Assembly: GCF_000612805.1 (NCBI RefSeq) | Contig: NZ_HG964403.1 | Location: 124,001-188,000, forward strand | DNA length: 64,000 nucleotides | Direction of reading: 5' to 3' | From: Bacillus ndiopicus | GTDB taxonomy: Bacteria; Bacillota; Bacilli; Bacillales_A; Planococcaceae | Shown here: one piece after another, positions 1 through 9,059 of the stretch | Layout of the letters: the number at the start of each line of letters is the position of its first letter | Numbering within the stretch: the stretch's first letter is position 1 | Program-made: the position numbers and the translations under genes | The notes under the pieces: model-generated | Seen by the model: only the letters and a program-made list of their open reading frames with translations | The model's database searches: none | What the model was told of the DNA's origin: nothing

Positions 1-179
1 CGATGGTTGTAGCATGTGCGGTTGGGCTAGGTATTGGTGTATCTGTTGTGCCAGAACTGTTCGCTGCATTACCTAAAGAATTCGGCTTAAATATATTAAC
101 ATCAAACGGCATTGTCTGCGGCTCTGTCACAGCGATTGTCCTGAATATCGTTTTCAATATGATTGGAAGAAAAAAATAG
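1..179 (+). CDS. C-terminal end of a nucleobase (xanthine/uracil) permease, partial
   Basis: The reading frame enters from the left edge with codons starting at base 3 and ends at TAG 177-179, giving about 58 residues. The peptide begins with a hydrophobic stretch (VACAVGLGIGVSVVPELF) and continues through NGIVCGSVTAIVLNIVFN to a basic tail. This layout is typical of the last two membrane helices of NCS2-family purine/pyrimidine symporters such as PbuX. The protein would import a nucleobase with protons across the cytoplasmic membrane. The exact substrate cannot be told from this fragment. A terminator hairpin follows immediately. Confidence 0.7.
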   Translation, partial: MVVACAVGLGIGVSVVPELFAALPKEFGLNILTSNGIVCGSVTAIVLNIVFNMIGRKK

Positions 180-190
180 TGGATTTAGGG

Positions 191-228
191 AAGGGAGTGT
201 CTAAAAATTTATTTTGAGACACTCCCTT
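191..228 (+). terminator. Intrinsic terminator after the permease
   Basis: A perfect 12-bp inverted repeat, AAGGGAGTGTCT and AGACACTCCCTT, with a short AT-rich loop lies 12 bases past the permease stop. A T-rich tract follows it. Confidence 0.75.
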
Positions 229-252
229 TACATTTACTTTAGCGAATATTTG

Positions 253-288
253 AGGCTGCCTAGAAAGAAGTTTCTATCTAGGCAGCCT
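253..288 (-). terminator. Hairpin terminator of the 303-527 gene
   Basis: A perfect 12-bp stem (AGGCTGCCTAGA / TCTAGGCAGCCT) lies just beyond the stop of the minus-strand gene. The T-run on the minus side is weak, so it may act in both directions. Confidence 0.55.
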
Positions 289-302
289 TTGATTTTGATG
301 TG

Positions 303-527
303 TTAAATTTGGCTAAGGAATAGAAAGAAGAAAACCGCTGAAATAACTATGATACCAAACAACGAGGTTATTTTTACATAATTAACAGCTGCTTCACTGA
401 CTTCAGGTTGCTCTTTAAATGTCCATCTTCTTCCCCATAAAATAGATTCTTTAGGATTTTTATACGACCGAAACATCAGAAAGTATATAGGGATTGATAG
501 TATGAAAAAAACGATAACAGTGGTCAT
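303..527 (-). CDS. Small two-helix membrane protein, DUF6199-like
   Basis: The 74-residue product has a hydrophobic helix at about residues 3-19 and another at 52-71. They flank a polar middle section with KNPKESILWGRRWTFKE and a PEVSEAAV segment. The pattern of a first helix, a tryptophan-rich linker and then P-x-V-S-x-A before the second helix resembles the small DUF6199 membrane proteins as I remember them; this is a tentative match. The ATG is preceded by AAGGAGG at good spacing (AAGGAGG-6 nt-ATG), so it is a real gene. No function can be assigned. It is a monocistronic unit facing the permease end. Confidence 0.6.
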   Translation of the reverse strand: MTTVIVFFILSIPIYFLMFRSYKNPKESILWGRRWTFKEQPEVSEAAVNYVKITSLFGIIVISAVFFFLFLSQI

Positions 528-593
528 TCCTAGCCTCCTTCTAGCACAGCTTTAGTTGCCATTTAATTTGGTGAAGTTAAGAAAGATTTTGCT

Positions 594-905
594 TCATGTC
601 AGCTTCACATAAAAATCTTTACCGTTGTTAATTCCTACAATTTCAGTGTTTTTTATTTTTTTATAATAGTCATCAATCTGTCTTGCGAGGCTTGAATGGC
701 CGTTCAAATAACTACCAGGCTCAATTTTTTTAGCTACATTATGAAATTCAAAATACACTTTCGTATCTTCCTCCATAAGGCTGATAATTTGAGAGAACTC
801 ATCAGCAGGAATATGGATACCACGCGTGTAACGGCATTCTCTGCGGTATGTGTCGTGCGAAATGTGGATTGGTTGTTGTTCGTCTGTCATTTCTAATTTA
901 AACAT
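594..905 (-). CDS. Hypothetical protein, 103 residues
   Basis: This is a soluble, charged protein with no signal peptide or membrane segment. A ribosome binding site AAGGAGG lies 8 bases before the ATG (minus strand), which supports expression. It contains a run of acidic and aromatic residues (EEDTKVYFEFHN) and ends with a short beta-like stretch GKDFYVKLT. I do not recognise the family. It shares its direction with the downstream small membrane protein, but a gap of about 66 bases separates them and no terminator is obvious, so the two may be co-transcribed. Confidence 0.6.
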   Translation of the reverse strand: MFKLEMTDEQQPIHISHDTYRRECRYTRGIHIPADEFSQIISLMEEDTKVYFEFHNVAKKIEPGSYLNGHSSLARQIDDYYKKIKNTEIVGINNGKDFYVKLT

Positions 906-977
906 AATGAGCGCCTCCTTAGTATGTTACTTTGCCTGTATTATATCAAAATTCCCTAGTATTGAAAGATGCTCATA

Positions 978-1535
978 CTACCAATTCTCTTGCTGTATTT
1001 CCTCTGCAATGACTTGTAAATCATAGGCATTTATCGTTAAAAGCTCGTAATTATCATGCTGCTCCATGTATTTCTTTACTAAATTCAGCACGTATTTTGG
1101 AGAAGCTTCATTTTCCTCATCATAGACGAGAAGCATAGCGTCAGTATTGTTAATAATGAATTTATCCTTTTCGATAAATTGCCAAGGTGCCTCATAAGGT
1201 CGCTTCGTTACACTTGTAACAAAATCAGCCTGTAAAATCATTCGTTGATACTGTTCCTGCTTATGCTCGTTCCAATTTTTCTCCTGTTCTAAAAATGGTG
1301 TAATAACAGAATATTTCAAAGTAGGGTATTGTTCTTTCAATGAGCAAACAACCTCTGTAGCCCATAGTTCAACGCCGAGCTGTCCACTAACAATCACCCA
1401 TTCCAAGCCATCTTCTAGTAGTGTGATTAATTTATTTTCCAATGCTTTTTTTATAATTGTGACGCCGGGATGCTTTTCATTGAAAATGCCAAGCTCGTGT
1501 GGCCGATAGCCTGTAATAAAAAGTGTTTTAATCAT
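978..1535 (-). CDS. ypsA: YpsA/DUF1273 (UPF0398) SLOG-family protein
   Basis: The sequence follows B. subtilis YpsA closely along its length (about 180 residues). It starts with ITGYRPHELGIF, has the nucleotide-loop region GLEWVIVSGQLGVELWA at about 44-60, then ITPFLEQEKNWNEHKQEQY and a C-terminal SPKYVLNLVKK block. SLOG proteins have a Rossmann-like fold that binds a nucleotide-type ligand. YpsA has been linked to cell division and stress in B. subtilis, and its ligand is unclear. The ATG at 1535 is chosen over a GTG nine bases upstream because AAGGAG then sits 8 bases before the start. The gene is monocistronic. Confidence 0.88.
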   Translation of the reverse strand: MIKTLFITGYRPHELGIFNEKHPGVTIIKKALENKLITLLEDGLEWVIVSGQLGVELWATEVVCSLKEQYPTLKYSVITPFLEQEKNWNEHKQEQYQRMILQADFVTSVTKRPYEAPWQFIEKDKFIINNTDAMLLVYDEENEASPKYVLNLVKKYMEQHDNYELLTINAYDLQVIAEEIQQENW

Positions 1536-1624
1536 ATAAATCACTCCTTGTGAAAATTAATTGCTTCGTATGTTAAGATGTTTCTAATTGTACGAGATTT
1601 TTTGAAGAGAAAGAAGGGAATGGT

Positions 1625-2533
1625 ATGGGGAAAGCTAAAATATATATCATTTTACTTGTCGTAATGCTAGCTTGGGGATTGAATGTTGTTGCCCTAAAGC
1701 TATTAGTTTCTTATTTTAGCCCATTAACGATGACTGCTGTGCGTATTTTTATTGCTGGCATTACTGTTGTAGGGATTTTAGCTCTTTTAAAAAAGCTACA
1801 AAAACCTACTCGTATCGAGGTTTATGCTATTATGGCTGCCAGCATATTAGGCGTTGTGTTACATCATAGTTTGCTAGCGTTTGGATTGGCAAATACGATG
1901 GCCGTGAAGGGCAGTATTATTCTAGGCTTTAGCCCATTATTAACGGCAATACTTGCAATCATTTTTGGTTTTACACAAATGAGCTGGCAACGCTTTTTAG
2001 GCTTTATTGTTGGCGCATTTGGAGTGACGATAGCTGTTATGCGTGGTGGTGAAGGAATAACGGGAATAGCAATAGGGGACATCCTCGTCTTTCTATCTAT
2101 TTTAGCACAAGCATTTAGTTTTTTAATTATTAGTAAAGTATCAAAAACATTAAATCCAGTCGTCCTAACAGGCTATATGATGCTAAGTGGCTCGCTTGTT
2201 TTACTATTGCTGGCATTAATTATAGAGCCAGCGCAATTTATCACATTTACTACAGTCGCACCATCAGCAATAGCTTTGTTATTAGCATCTGCTATATTTG
2301 CAACTGCCCTAGGTCATGTTATTTACAATTATGCTATTGCTAAAATAGGAGCAGCCGAAACCGCAATTTTCGGTAATTTTAATACACTTTTCAGCTTGCT
2401 TGGCACAGCAATTTTACTAAAGGAGCCAATAGGGATGAATCAAATATTTGGTTGCTTGCTCATTATTATTGGTGTGCTGACGGGAACAGGGGCAGTAGAG
2501 GCATTTGTACGAAGCCGCAAGTCAGGCACATGA
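1625..2533 (+). CDS. EamA-family (DMT superfamily) exporter
   Basis: The 302-residue protein has ten predicted hydrophobic helices arranged as two EamA repeats. The first begins at MLAWGLNVVALKLL. The second begins near residue 155 at IGDILVFLSILAQAFSFLII and holds the characteristic helix-start pattern again. It would sit in the cytoplasmic membrane and probably exports an amino acid or small metabolite, but the substrate cannot be read from sequence. An AAGGGA ribosome binding site precedes the ATG. It is convergent with the MFS gene at 2539, only 5 bases from its stop, and no clear terminator fits between them. Confidence 0.85.
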   Translation: MGKAKIYIILLVVMLAWGLNVVALKLLVSYFSPLTMTAVRIFIAGITVVGILALLKKLQKPTRIEVYAIMAASILGVVLHHSLLAFGLANTMAVKGSIILGFSPLLTAILAIIFGFTQMSWQRFLGFIVGAFGVTIAVMRGGEGITGIAIGDILVFLSILAQAFSFLIISKVSKTLNPVVLTGYMMLSGSLVLLLLALIIEPAQFITFTTVAPSAIALLLASAIFATALGHVIYNYAIAKIGAAETAIFGNFNTLFSLLGTAILLKEPIGMNQIFGCLLIIIGVLTGTGAVEAFVRSRKSGT

Positions 2534-2538
2534 GCAAT

Positions 2539-3705
2539 TTAGAATTGTTTATGTACCTGACTAGTACTACAAAGAAGCATTCCGATAAAGCTAATACCCG
2601 CTAATATAAAAAATACGTAGTGAATAGAAAAATTTTTGGCCAGTATGCCAAAAACAGGTGTTAGACAAACGACAGTGCCTTGATTAAAAAACATGCGAAT
2701 ACTGGCCGCACGACCGTGGTATTGTGTCTCTGTTGATATTTGTTGAATGGCTTGAAATGTTGTTCGTATCCATGTTGTACAATATCCAATGCCTGCGCAG
2801 CCTACTATAATAAGTGCGATTGATGTATCAAATGCTAGCAACAAAAGACTTGCTATTAGTATAGTCATAATAACTAGTGGAGAAAATCGCTGGAATTTCT
2901 TTATGAATTTTGCGCCAAGTAGCCCAGCTAACACACCGCTGATTGAAACTGTTATTTCAAGTATTCCATAAATAGTAGAAGTAGATTTTAAAACATCATA
3001 CGTATAAGCTGCTAAAAACCCAATGGTTGTATGATAAATCAATTGTCCAATTGCCATGATGGCTAGCAGCTGTAGAAAAAATCGACTAGACAAGGAATAG
3101 ATAAAGCCTGCCATCATTTCTTTAAATATTGATTGATGGGTACGGGCTGTAGAGGTTTGTTCTGTTGGTAATTGCCAAAGTAAATACAGTGCGATGATTA
3201 AGGCTAACACAATGACGAAGGATAGCGTGCTAATCAGTGTTTGCGCAATGAAGAAGCTACTAATAGCAGTGCCTAAAATACCACCAATAATCGTGAAGGA
3301 AGCCGATTTTTGAAAAATGACAATCAGATGTTCTTTATTAAAAATGGCAGCTAGATATGCCTGCATAGTTGGTCGTACAATCGACCCGCATAATTGCAGC
3401 ACCATATTGGATATAATCAACAGAGTAGGCGATATATTTTCGAAATATATTAGAACTATACATATTGTCATAAGCATTAATATTAGTGCCAAGAGCAGTA
3501 AATATTTTTTATTGTAACGATCTACAAATACCCCGATAAAAGGTATGCATAATAAGCTTGGCAAAAATCCTAACCCTACAAATAACCCTGTATACATAAC
3601 ATTCTCTGTTTGCTCATAAAGACTCCAAGTAATAAAAATAAAATAAGCGGATAAGGCAAAATCCAGTAATCCTTGTAACCAGATTACTTTTACTAAATGA
3701 ACCAA
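2539..3705 (-). CDS. MFS transporter (MefA-like), paired with an SgrR-like regulator
   Basis: The product has about 388 residues with roughly 12 hydrophobic segments. A D-R-Y-N-K-K motif (VDRYNKKYLL) follows helix 2-3, as in major facilitator proteins of the macrolide-efflux/MFS_3 type. The annotated GTG at 3714 touches the ribosome binding site, whereas TTG at 3705 lies 8 bases after GGGGAG, so TTG is preferred. It is transcribed divergently from an SgrR-type regulator gene about 100 bases away. In E. coli SgrR sits beside the sugar efflux pump setA, so an efflux role controlled by the regulator is a reasonable inference. The substrate is unknown. Confidence 0.8.
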   Translation of the reverse strand: MVHLVKVIWLQGLLDFALSAYFIFITWSLYEQTENVMYTGLFVGLGFLPSLLCIPFIGVFVDRYNKKYLLLLALILMLMTICIVLIYFENISPTLLIISNMVLQLCGSIVRPTMQAYLAAIFNKEHLIVIFQKSASFTIIGGILGTAISSFFIAQTLISTLSFVIVLALIIALYLLWQLPTEQTSTARTHQSIFKEMMAGFIYSLSSRFFLQLLAIMAIGQLIYHTTIGFLAAYTYDVLKSTSTIYGILEITVSISGVLAGLLGAKFIKKFQRFSPLVIMTILIASLLLLAFDTSIALIIVGCAGIGYCTTWIRTTFQAIQQISTETQYHGRAASIRMFFNQGTVVCLTPVFGILAKNFSIHYVFFILAGISFIGMLLCSTSQVHKQF

Positions 3706-3809
3706 TCTAAACACTCCCCTTCAAATGCTATAATAAAGCGGACGTAACAAAAGAAAAAGGGACAATTACCGAAGTATATGTCTACTTTTTGAGGTAGGGG
3801 GGATGAGTC

Positions 3810-5309
3810 TTGGAACTGGCATTGCAATTATTATGGTCCCTGCGTAATGAACAGCTATCCATTCATCAGATAGGCGATATGATGCAGTTAAGTGCAAAAC
3901 AAGTGACCCGCAAAATTAAAAAATGGGAAGCAGAAGGCTGGATACGTTATTATGCAGGCAAAGGAAGGGGACATATATCAAGCGTTCAGTGGTTGCAGGA
4001 TATCGAAGAGCAATTATTAATAGCATTAAATAACGAATTCAAGCAGAAAAATTTCAAAGCATTAACGGATATAAATATGGCTTATTTCTCAGAGGGATTT
4101 CAGCAAAAGGTAGCAACACTATTAACTGAAAATATCGTATCGGATGAAAGAAAAAAAGCATCGATGCTAACAATACCTATTTATAGCAAAAATTTAAATC
4201 TTCACCCACATAATTATAGAGATACAGAAAGTGGCTGGGTCCTATCCCATATTTATAGTCGCATAGTAGTTCAAAATAATAATACATTCCAAGGAGATTT
4301 AATTCATCATTGGGAGCAATTTGGGCAACGTTTTGTTTTTTATGTACGCCCATATCTTTATTGGCATAATGGAGAAACGGTCAAAATAGAAGAAATCATT
4401 CAGTCGATTAAAACAACTTTTATGCTAAATAAATACAGCCATTTTTTCAAAAAACTTATTAGCATAGAAAAATTAACGAATGCCGCCTTTGAAATCACAT
4501 ACATGGAGGAAGGAGAAGAGTTACTTATACTTCTTTCTCAATTGGATTTTAGCTTGTATCATCCGTTAAATTATCGCATTGGAACAGGAGCGTATAAAAT
4601 AGCTCAGGATGCTAAAGGTGTAGTACAATTAGCCGCCTGCTCTCAATACCACCTTGCACAAGCACTTATTAATAATATTCAATTTGTAACAATACCTTCA
4701 ACATTGCAAAGAAGGTTGGAGTGGTCAATGCAACAAAATATGGCGCAATACCAGCGCTTTGTGGAGCTAGGTGGAGTTGTATCTGCTTACTTCAATCCTT
4801 TTTCCAACAATTTGCAGGAGCGCGAGGTCCGTCTATATATGCTTTGGATTTTAAAGCGATTTTCGCAACAAATAGTGCAAGTAGACTCGCTAAAATCCTC
4901 TTGTGTTCATGGAGCCTTATTTAGTCCGCAACGAGTAGATATGCCGCCACTGCGTATTGGCTATATCGTTAATCAATTGAAGTTTGTTGTAGCTTTGCAA
5001 AAGTTTTGTGAAGAGCAAGGTATACAAGTAGAGGTAATCAAACTTACGATTGATGATTTACCTGTAAATAATTTATTTGCACAAGTAGATTTATTACTAA
5101 TAGGGGAGTACCTTGCCCCAACGTTCATTTTAGAAAATGATAAAGAGCATCCATTAGCTATTATTTTTGAAAACTCTAAAGATGAAACATGGTTTGCTGT
5201 CTTGTATGAATCTTTCCGTGAAATCTATTACCCCTTTAATTTCAGAAGAGGTGAAGAAAATATTTATGGTTATCCTAATTTAACGAAATGTTGGTTTGGA
5301 TATAAGTAA
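3810..5309 (+). CDS. SgrR-like transcriptional regulator with solute-binding domain
   Basis: The 499-residue protein has an N-terminal winged-helix DNA-binding domain at about 1-110 (LSIHQIGDMMQLSAKQVTRKIKKW as helix-turn-helix). A substrate-binding-protein family 5 type domain covers about 130-490, without a signal peptide. This architecture is that of SgrR, a cytoplasmic regulator that senses a small solute through its SBP-like domain. The start is TTG with a GGGGGG ribosome binding site 7 bases upstream; an ATG at 3803 is out of frame. It faces away from the MFS exporter at 2539-3705 and probably controls it and itself from the shared intergenic region. Confidence 0.85.
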   Translation: MELALQLLWSLRNEQLSIHQIGDMMQLSAKQVTRKIKKWEAEGWIRYYAGKGRGHISSVQWLQDIEEQLLIALNNEFKQKNFKALTDINMAYFSEGFQQKVATLLTENIVSDERKKASMLTIPIYSKNLNLHPHNYRDTESGWVLSHIYSRIVVQNNNTFQGDLIHHWEQFGQRFVFYVRPYLYWHNGETVKIEEIIQSIKTTFMLNKYSHFFKKLISIEKLTNAAFEITYMEEGEELLILLSQLDFSLYHPLNYRIGTGAYKIAQDAKGVVQLAACSQYHLAQALINNIQFVTIPSTLQRRLEWSMQQNMAQYQRFVELGGVVSAYFNPFSNNLQEREVRLYMLWILKRFSQQIVQVDSLKSSCVHGALFSPQRVDMPPLRIGYIVNQLKFVVALQKFCEEQGIQVEVIKLTIDDLPVNNLFAQVDLLLIGEYLAPTFILENDKEHPLAIIFENSKDETWFAVLYESFREIYYPFNFRRGEENIYGYPNLTKCWFGYK

Positions 5310-5350
5310 GTGCTAGACATACAATCCAAAATGGTTTGTATGTCTAGCAC
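5310..5350 (+). terminator. Bidirectional intrinsic terminator
   Basis: A perfect 15-bp inverted repeat (GTGCTAGACATACAA at 5310-5324 and its complement at 5336-5350) directly abuts the regulator stop codon. A TTTATT tract follows. It serves the convergent regulator and VanZ-like genes. Confidence 0.85.
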
Positions 5351-5354
5351 TTTA

Positions 5355-5921
5355 TTACTGTGTTTGCTGTTGCACCCTAATTTGTTTAGAAAACAATCTT
5401 ACTACCCACATACCAATAACCCCACCAAGTATACTACTTGCCAATGTGAAAATATTTAATATACTTGTGTATTTTAAAATAAACCCTAACTGTGCTAAGA
5501 CAAGTTCTATTAATTCTAAGGCCAGACAGCTCATAAATATAATTAGTAATGTAGATCCTTTATTGGATATAACGGAAATGAATACACCGATAGGAATCCA
5601 CAATAACATGCTGTAAATGATTGCTGATGGATTATAACCTGATATAGCGGAATAGAGAGCTTCATAAAGGGTATTTACTTTACTATTACTAGATGAAACA
5701 TAAACATTTAGTATATCTGCATTTTTAGTAGGAAAAATGATACCTCCCCATTTAATTTGAATGAAGTTAATTAAATAAAGAAAAAAACCATAGAAAACAA
5801 GGCGATGCATTTTATTGTTCTCTGATTTTCTAAAATAGTCCAAAAATATATCAATGAAAATATAAACTAACAACAGAATGATTCCAAATGGAACTAAATT
5901 ATAAATAATTGATGTTGTCAT
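5355..5921 (-). CDS. VanZ-like membrane protein
   Basis: The 188-residue product has five hydrophobic helices. The segment YSMLLWIPIGVFISVI followed by ELIELVLAQLGF and the last-helix pattern NIFTLASSILGGVIGMWV matches the VanZ-like fold: P-x-G helix, E-x-x-Q-like helix, then D/N-x-x-x-N-x-x-G. VanZ-family proteins are integral membrane proteins associated with low-level teicoplanin resistance or with cell-envelope processes in Firmicutes. The specific role here is unknown. AGGGGGA lies 9 bases before the ATG. It is monocistronic and followed by about 400 bases of AT-rich non-coding DNA upstream. Confidence 0.7.
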   Translation of the reverse strand: MTTSIIYNLVPFGIILLLVYIFIDIFLDYFRKSENNKMHRLVFYGFFLYLINFIQIKWGGIIFPTKNADILNVYVSSSNSKVNTLYEALYSAISGYNPSAIIYSMLLWIPIGVFISVISNKGSTLLIIFMSCLALELIELVLAQLGFILKYTSILNIFTLASSILGGVIGMWVVRLFSKQIRVQQQTQ

Positions 5922-6320
5922 TTACAAAAATCCCCCTAAAATTAGATTTCTTGCTAGTTACTGTTCTTGCTCTAATTGTGTATTTGAATGCTTCCCTTAA
6001 CCTATAGATCAACTAATTTATGTAATATACTTACAATCATTCTAATAATTATTTTAGAAGTTATTAGAAAAATGTGTAGTATTATATCATAAATATATAT
6101 ATTTCTTGAAGGTGACATAATAGTGTTATAATTTGGAAATCATAATGAGTATTTCACAACACCTTCATAGATTTTGGAAGCGACTAAATGGATTTAATAA
6201 ATATTTAAAATGTAAAATTGAATTTTGGTTTTGAAGAAAGTTTTAAGATGTTTTGGTCTTTGTTATTATGGAGTTCAGGGAAGCTTAGTTAAGGTATAAA
6301 TATTAAATAAAAACGAGAAA
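5922..6320. other. AT-rich intergenic stretch with nothing recognised
   Basis: About 400 bases lie between the VanZ-like start and the rocD terminator. They are very AT-rich, have no ORF with a ribosome binding site and show no strong hairpin. The promoter of the VanZ-like gene must be near the left end. Confidence 0.5.
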
Positions 6321-6365
6321 GAGTGTCAAGCAAGTCAGAATTTAATCTGCTCGCTTGACACCCTC
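6321..6365 (-). terminator. Terminator of rocD
   Basis: An imperfect 19-bp stem (GAGTGTCAAGCAAGTCAGA against TCTGCTCGCTTGACACCCTC) is flanked by T-runs on both strands, just beyond the rocD stop. Confidence 0.75.
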
Positions 6366-6370
6366 TTTTT

Positions 6371-7558
6371 TTAGAATACTGATTTAATTTGGTCGATTGC
6401 CCAATCTAATTCTTCTTTTGTAATTACTAATGGTGGTGCAAAGCGGATTACTGTATCGTGTGTTTCTTTACATAATAAACCGCGTTCCATTAATTTTTCA
6501 CAGTATGGACGTGCTGCTTCGTGTAATTCTAAGCCGATAAATAGACCGCGTCCACGAACCTCTTTAATTGCTGGGTGCTCAATTTGGCGAAGTGCTTCTT
6601 GGAAGTAGTCACCTAAGCCTTGTGAGCGTGCTGCTAAGTCTTCTTCTTCAAGTACTTCTAGTGATGCAACAGATACCGCACAAGCTAGTGGGTTTCCACC
6701 GAATGTAGAGCCGTGTGAGCCTGGGTTGAATACGCCTAAAATATCACGGTTAGCAACAACACATGAAATAGGGAATACGCCGCCACCTAATGCTTTACCT
6801 AAAATTAAAACGTCTGGTGTAATATCTTCCCACTCATAGGCGAACATTTTACCTGTACGTGCAAGACCTGTTTGAATTTCATCAGCGATAAATAATACGT
6901 TGTTTTCTTCACATAATTGTTTCGCTGCTTTGATGAAGCCAGCTGGTGGGATTAGGATACCCGCTTCACCTTGGATTGGCTCGATGATAAATGCAGCTGT
7001 ATTTGGCGTAATTGCATTTTTTAATGCATCAATATCGCCATAAGGAATCAAGCTGAAGCCTGGTAATAAAGGACCAAAGCCACGTTGGTAGTCAGCTTCT
7101 GAAGATAAAGAAACCGCTGCCATTGTACGACCATGGAAGTTGCCAACACAGCCAATGATATGTGCTTGATTTTCTGCAACACCTTTTACATCATATGCCC
7201 AACGACGAGCCGCTTTAATTGCTGTTTCAACAGCCTCTGCGCCTGTATTCATTGGTAATACCATTTCTTTATTCGTTAATTTACTTACTTTTTCATACCA
7301 TGGACCAAGTTGATCTGAGTGGAACGCACGAGAAGTTAACGTAACGCGATCTGCTTGTTTTTTTAGTGCTTCAATAATTTTTGGATGACGGTGACCTTGG
7401 TTCACTGCTGAATAAGCAGATAACATATCCATATATTTATTGCCTTCAGGGTCTTTAACCCATACACCTTCTGCTTCAGAAATAACAATCGGCAGTGGAT
7501 GATAGTTATTTGCACCGAAATTTTCAGTTTGTGTAATAAGCTGAGCTGTTTTTGTCAT
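6371..7558 (-). CDS. rocD: Ornithine aminotransferase
   Basis: The 395-residue pyridoxal-phosphate enzyme converts ornithine and 2-oxoglutarate to glutamate semialdehyde and glutamate in arginine catabolism. It is collinear with B. subtilis RocD (401 residues). Visible marks are [16 protein letters not shown] (cofactor phosphate loop), IQGEAGI, the cofactor aspartate in [14 protein letters not shown] (about D226) and the Schiff-base lysine in [10 protein letters not shown] (about K255). The ATG at 7558 is chosen because AGGGGGA lies 9 bases upstream; the longer frame has no ribosome binding site. A rocB-like gene lies 3 kb away on the other strand. No sigma-54 type TTGGCA-N-TTGCA promoter is evident upstream, although B. 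subtilis rocD uses one. Confidence 0.95.
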   Translation of the reverse strand: MTKTAQLITQTENFGANNYHPLPIVISEAEGVWVKDPEGNKYMDMLSAYSAVNQGHRHPKIIEALKKQADRVTLTSRAFHSDQLGPWYEKVSKLTNKEMVLPMNTGAEAVETAIKAARRWAYDVKGVAENQAHIIGCVGNFHGRTMAAVSLSSEADYQRGFGPLLPGFSLIPYGDIDALKNAITPNTAAFIIEPIQGEAGILIPPAGFIKAAKQLCEENNVLFIADEIQTGLARTGKMFAYEWEDITPDVLILGKALGGGVFPISCVVANRDILGVFNPGSHGSTFGGNPLACAVSVASLEVLEEEDLAARSQGLGDYFQEALRQIEHPAIKEVRGRGLFIGLELHEAARPYCEKLMERGLLCKETHDTVIRFAPPLVITKEELDWAIDQIKSVF

Positions 7559-7772
7559 AATAAAAATCCCCCTAATTATTAATAGTTTAAACGTAATAAA
7601 ATGCAAAGAAATTTTGCACTTTATTGTACTCTATACTTATTATAATGCAGAAATTTCTTGCTTTTTTCAAGTTTTATTTTAAAAAATTATTCTTTAGTCG
7701 CAGTTATGGCGGAAAATATTATTTTTCCCCTTTCTTTTACTTTTATTCAGCAGGCTTTTCATAAGTAAAAAT

Positions 7773-7813
7773 AAAAAGCTTGAGCCTTCAGAAATTTAAG
7801 GCTCAAGCTTTTT
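7773..7813 (-). terminator. Terminator of the bmr-like gene
   Basis: A perfect 16-bp inverted repeat (AAAAAGCTTGAGCCTT at 7773-7788 with its complement at 7798-7813) lies 7 bases past the stop codon. The A and T arms give a U-run in either direction. Confidence 0.85.
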
Positions 7814-7819
7814 CGAATT

Positions 7820-8992
7820 TTAATAGGTAGTATAATTTTTTGGTTTTTTCCAAAAAATCGTAAGGATCACACCAATACCTAACACTAATGCTGCAAAATA
7901 ATATGGATAATTGAAATTCACATCAAATAATATACCACCAATAATCGGTCCAAAAATATTTGCTAGGCTTGTAAACATTGAGTTCATTCCGCCTACAAAG
8001 CCTTGTTCATTACCTGCAATTTTTGATAAATAAGCAGTAACGGCAGGGCGAATCAAATCAAATCCAACAAACACTAAAAATGTTGTTACTAAAATTGCCA
8101 TATATGAACTAACAAACGTCATAACAAAGACAAGAATCGTTGAGAAAATTAAAGAGTAGCGAATAAGTGCAATTTCTCCTAACCGCTTCGTTAATCTATC
8201 AAATAACACGACTTGTGCAACCGCGCCAACGATGGCTCCACCCGTTATAACGATGGCAATATCTTTCGGTGTAAAGCTAAACTTATGGTCAACGAAAAGG
8301 CTAAATAGTGACTCGAAGGCTGCTAAGCCAAATGAAGAAATGAAGATAATTAAAAAGGCAATTAAATACATTGGGACAAAAATACGACGTAATCCTGATT
8401 TTTGTTCCTCAGCTTGCTCTTCCTCTATGCTGCGTGTAGGTTCTTTTAAAAATAAAATCGAGCCAATTGCTGCAACTACTCCTAAAACCCCTGCTACATA
8501 GAACGGGATACGTGTACCGAACTCCGCTAAAAAGCCGCCGATTCCTGGTCCAATAATAAATCCTGTACTAATCGCTGCAGACATATAGCCTAAAGCTTTG
8601 GCACGTGTAGCAACGGTTGTAATATCTGCAATAAAGGCCGTAACAGCTGGCATAATAAAGGCCGCACTAACGCCACCAAGCATACGTGATATGAAAAGAA
8701 TAGATACAGTTGTTCCCATACCGAATAAAAACTCAGAGAATCCGAAAATAAATAGCCCAATAACAATCATAATTTTACGACCATATCGGTCTACCCATTT
8801 TCCTGCAATAGGTGAGATAACGAGCTGTGTAATAGCGAAGGCCGCAACCATATAGCCGACCACTTTGCCGCTTATATTTAATTCATTCATAATTGTTGGA
8901 AGAACAGGAATGACGAGGCCGATACCTAGAAATGCGATAAATAAATTTGTTAATAAAATACCTAAGGTGACTTTTGAATCTTTCTTAAACAT
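7820..8992 (-). CDS. bmr: Bmr/NorA-type multidrug efflux MFS transporter
   Basis: The 390-residue, 12-helix proton-coupled drug exporter sits in the cytoplasmic membrane. It matches B. subtilis Bmr almost block for block: LLTNLFIAFLGIGLVIPV, QLVISPIAGKWVDRYGRKI, AFIMPAVTAFIADITT, the motif-C region GYMSAAISTGFIIGPGIGGF, and AGNEQGFVGGMNSMFTSLAN. Family members expel cationic dyes, fluoroquinolones and similar compounds. The ribosome binding site GGAGAAG precedes the ATG. The promoter has the 19-bp spacer and dyad of MerR-type control (see 9029-9059). The regulator is not adjacent, unlike bmr-bmrR in B. subtilis, so it must be encoded elsewhere or be of another type. Confidence 0.92.
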   Translation of the reverse strand: MFKKDSKVTLGILLTNLFIAFLGIGLVIPVLPTIMNELNISGKVVGYMVAAFAITQLVISPIAGKWVDRYGRKIMIVIGLFIFGFSEFLFGMGTTVSILFISRMLGGVSAAFIMPAVTAFIADITTVATRAKALGYMSAAISTGFIIGPGIGGFLAEFGTRIPFYVAGVLGVVAAIGSILFLKEPTRSIEEEQAEEQKSGLRRIFVPMYLIAFLIIFISSFGLAAFESLFSLFVDHKFSFTPKDIAIVITGGAIVGAVAQVVLFDRLTKRLGEIALIRYSLIFSTILVFVMTFVSSYMAILVTTFLVFVGFDLIRPAVTAYLSKIAGNEQGFVGGMNSMFTSLANIFGPIIGGILFDVNFNYPYYFAALVLGIGVILTIFWKKPKNYTTY

Positions 8993-9028
8993 AAAAAAAC
9001 TTCTCCTATATAAAATTGTACTCTATAT

Positions 9029-9059
9029 AGAATAAACCCTATAGTAACTATATGGTCAA
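9029..9059 (-). promoter_or_regulatory. MerR-type promoter/operator of the bmr-like gene
   Basis: On the minus strand TTGACC (9059-9054) and TATTCT (9034-9029) are separated by 19 bases, too long for normal sigma-A use. The spacer carries a dyad, ACCATATAGT-t-ACTATAGGGT, with 9 of 10 positions symmetric. A 19-bp spacer with a central dyad is the hallmark of promoters twisted open by MerR-family activators. The position, about 37 bases before the ATG, fits the gene. Confidence 0.75.

Noticed and set aside
7559..7772. Sigma-54 (SigL) promoter expected for rocD
   Set aside because: No TTGGCAC-N5-TTGCA pattern is visible upstream. A TATAAT-like box near 7640 has an unsuitable 20-base spacer to TTGAAA, so no promoter is called.
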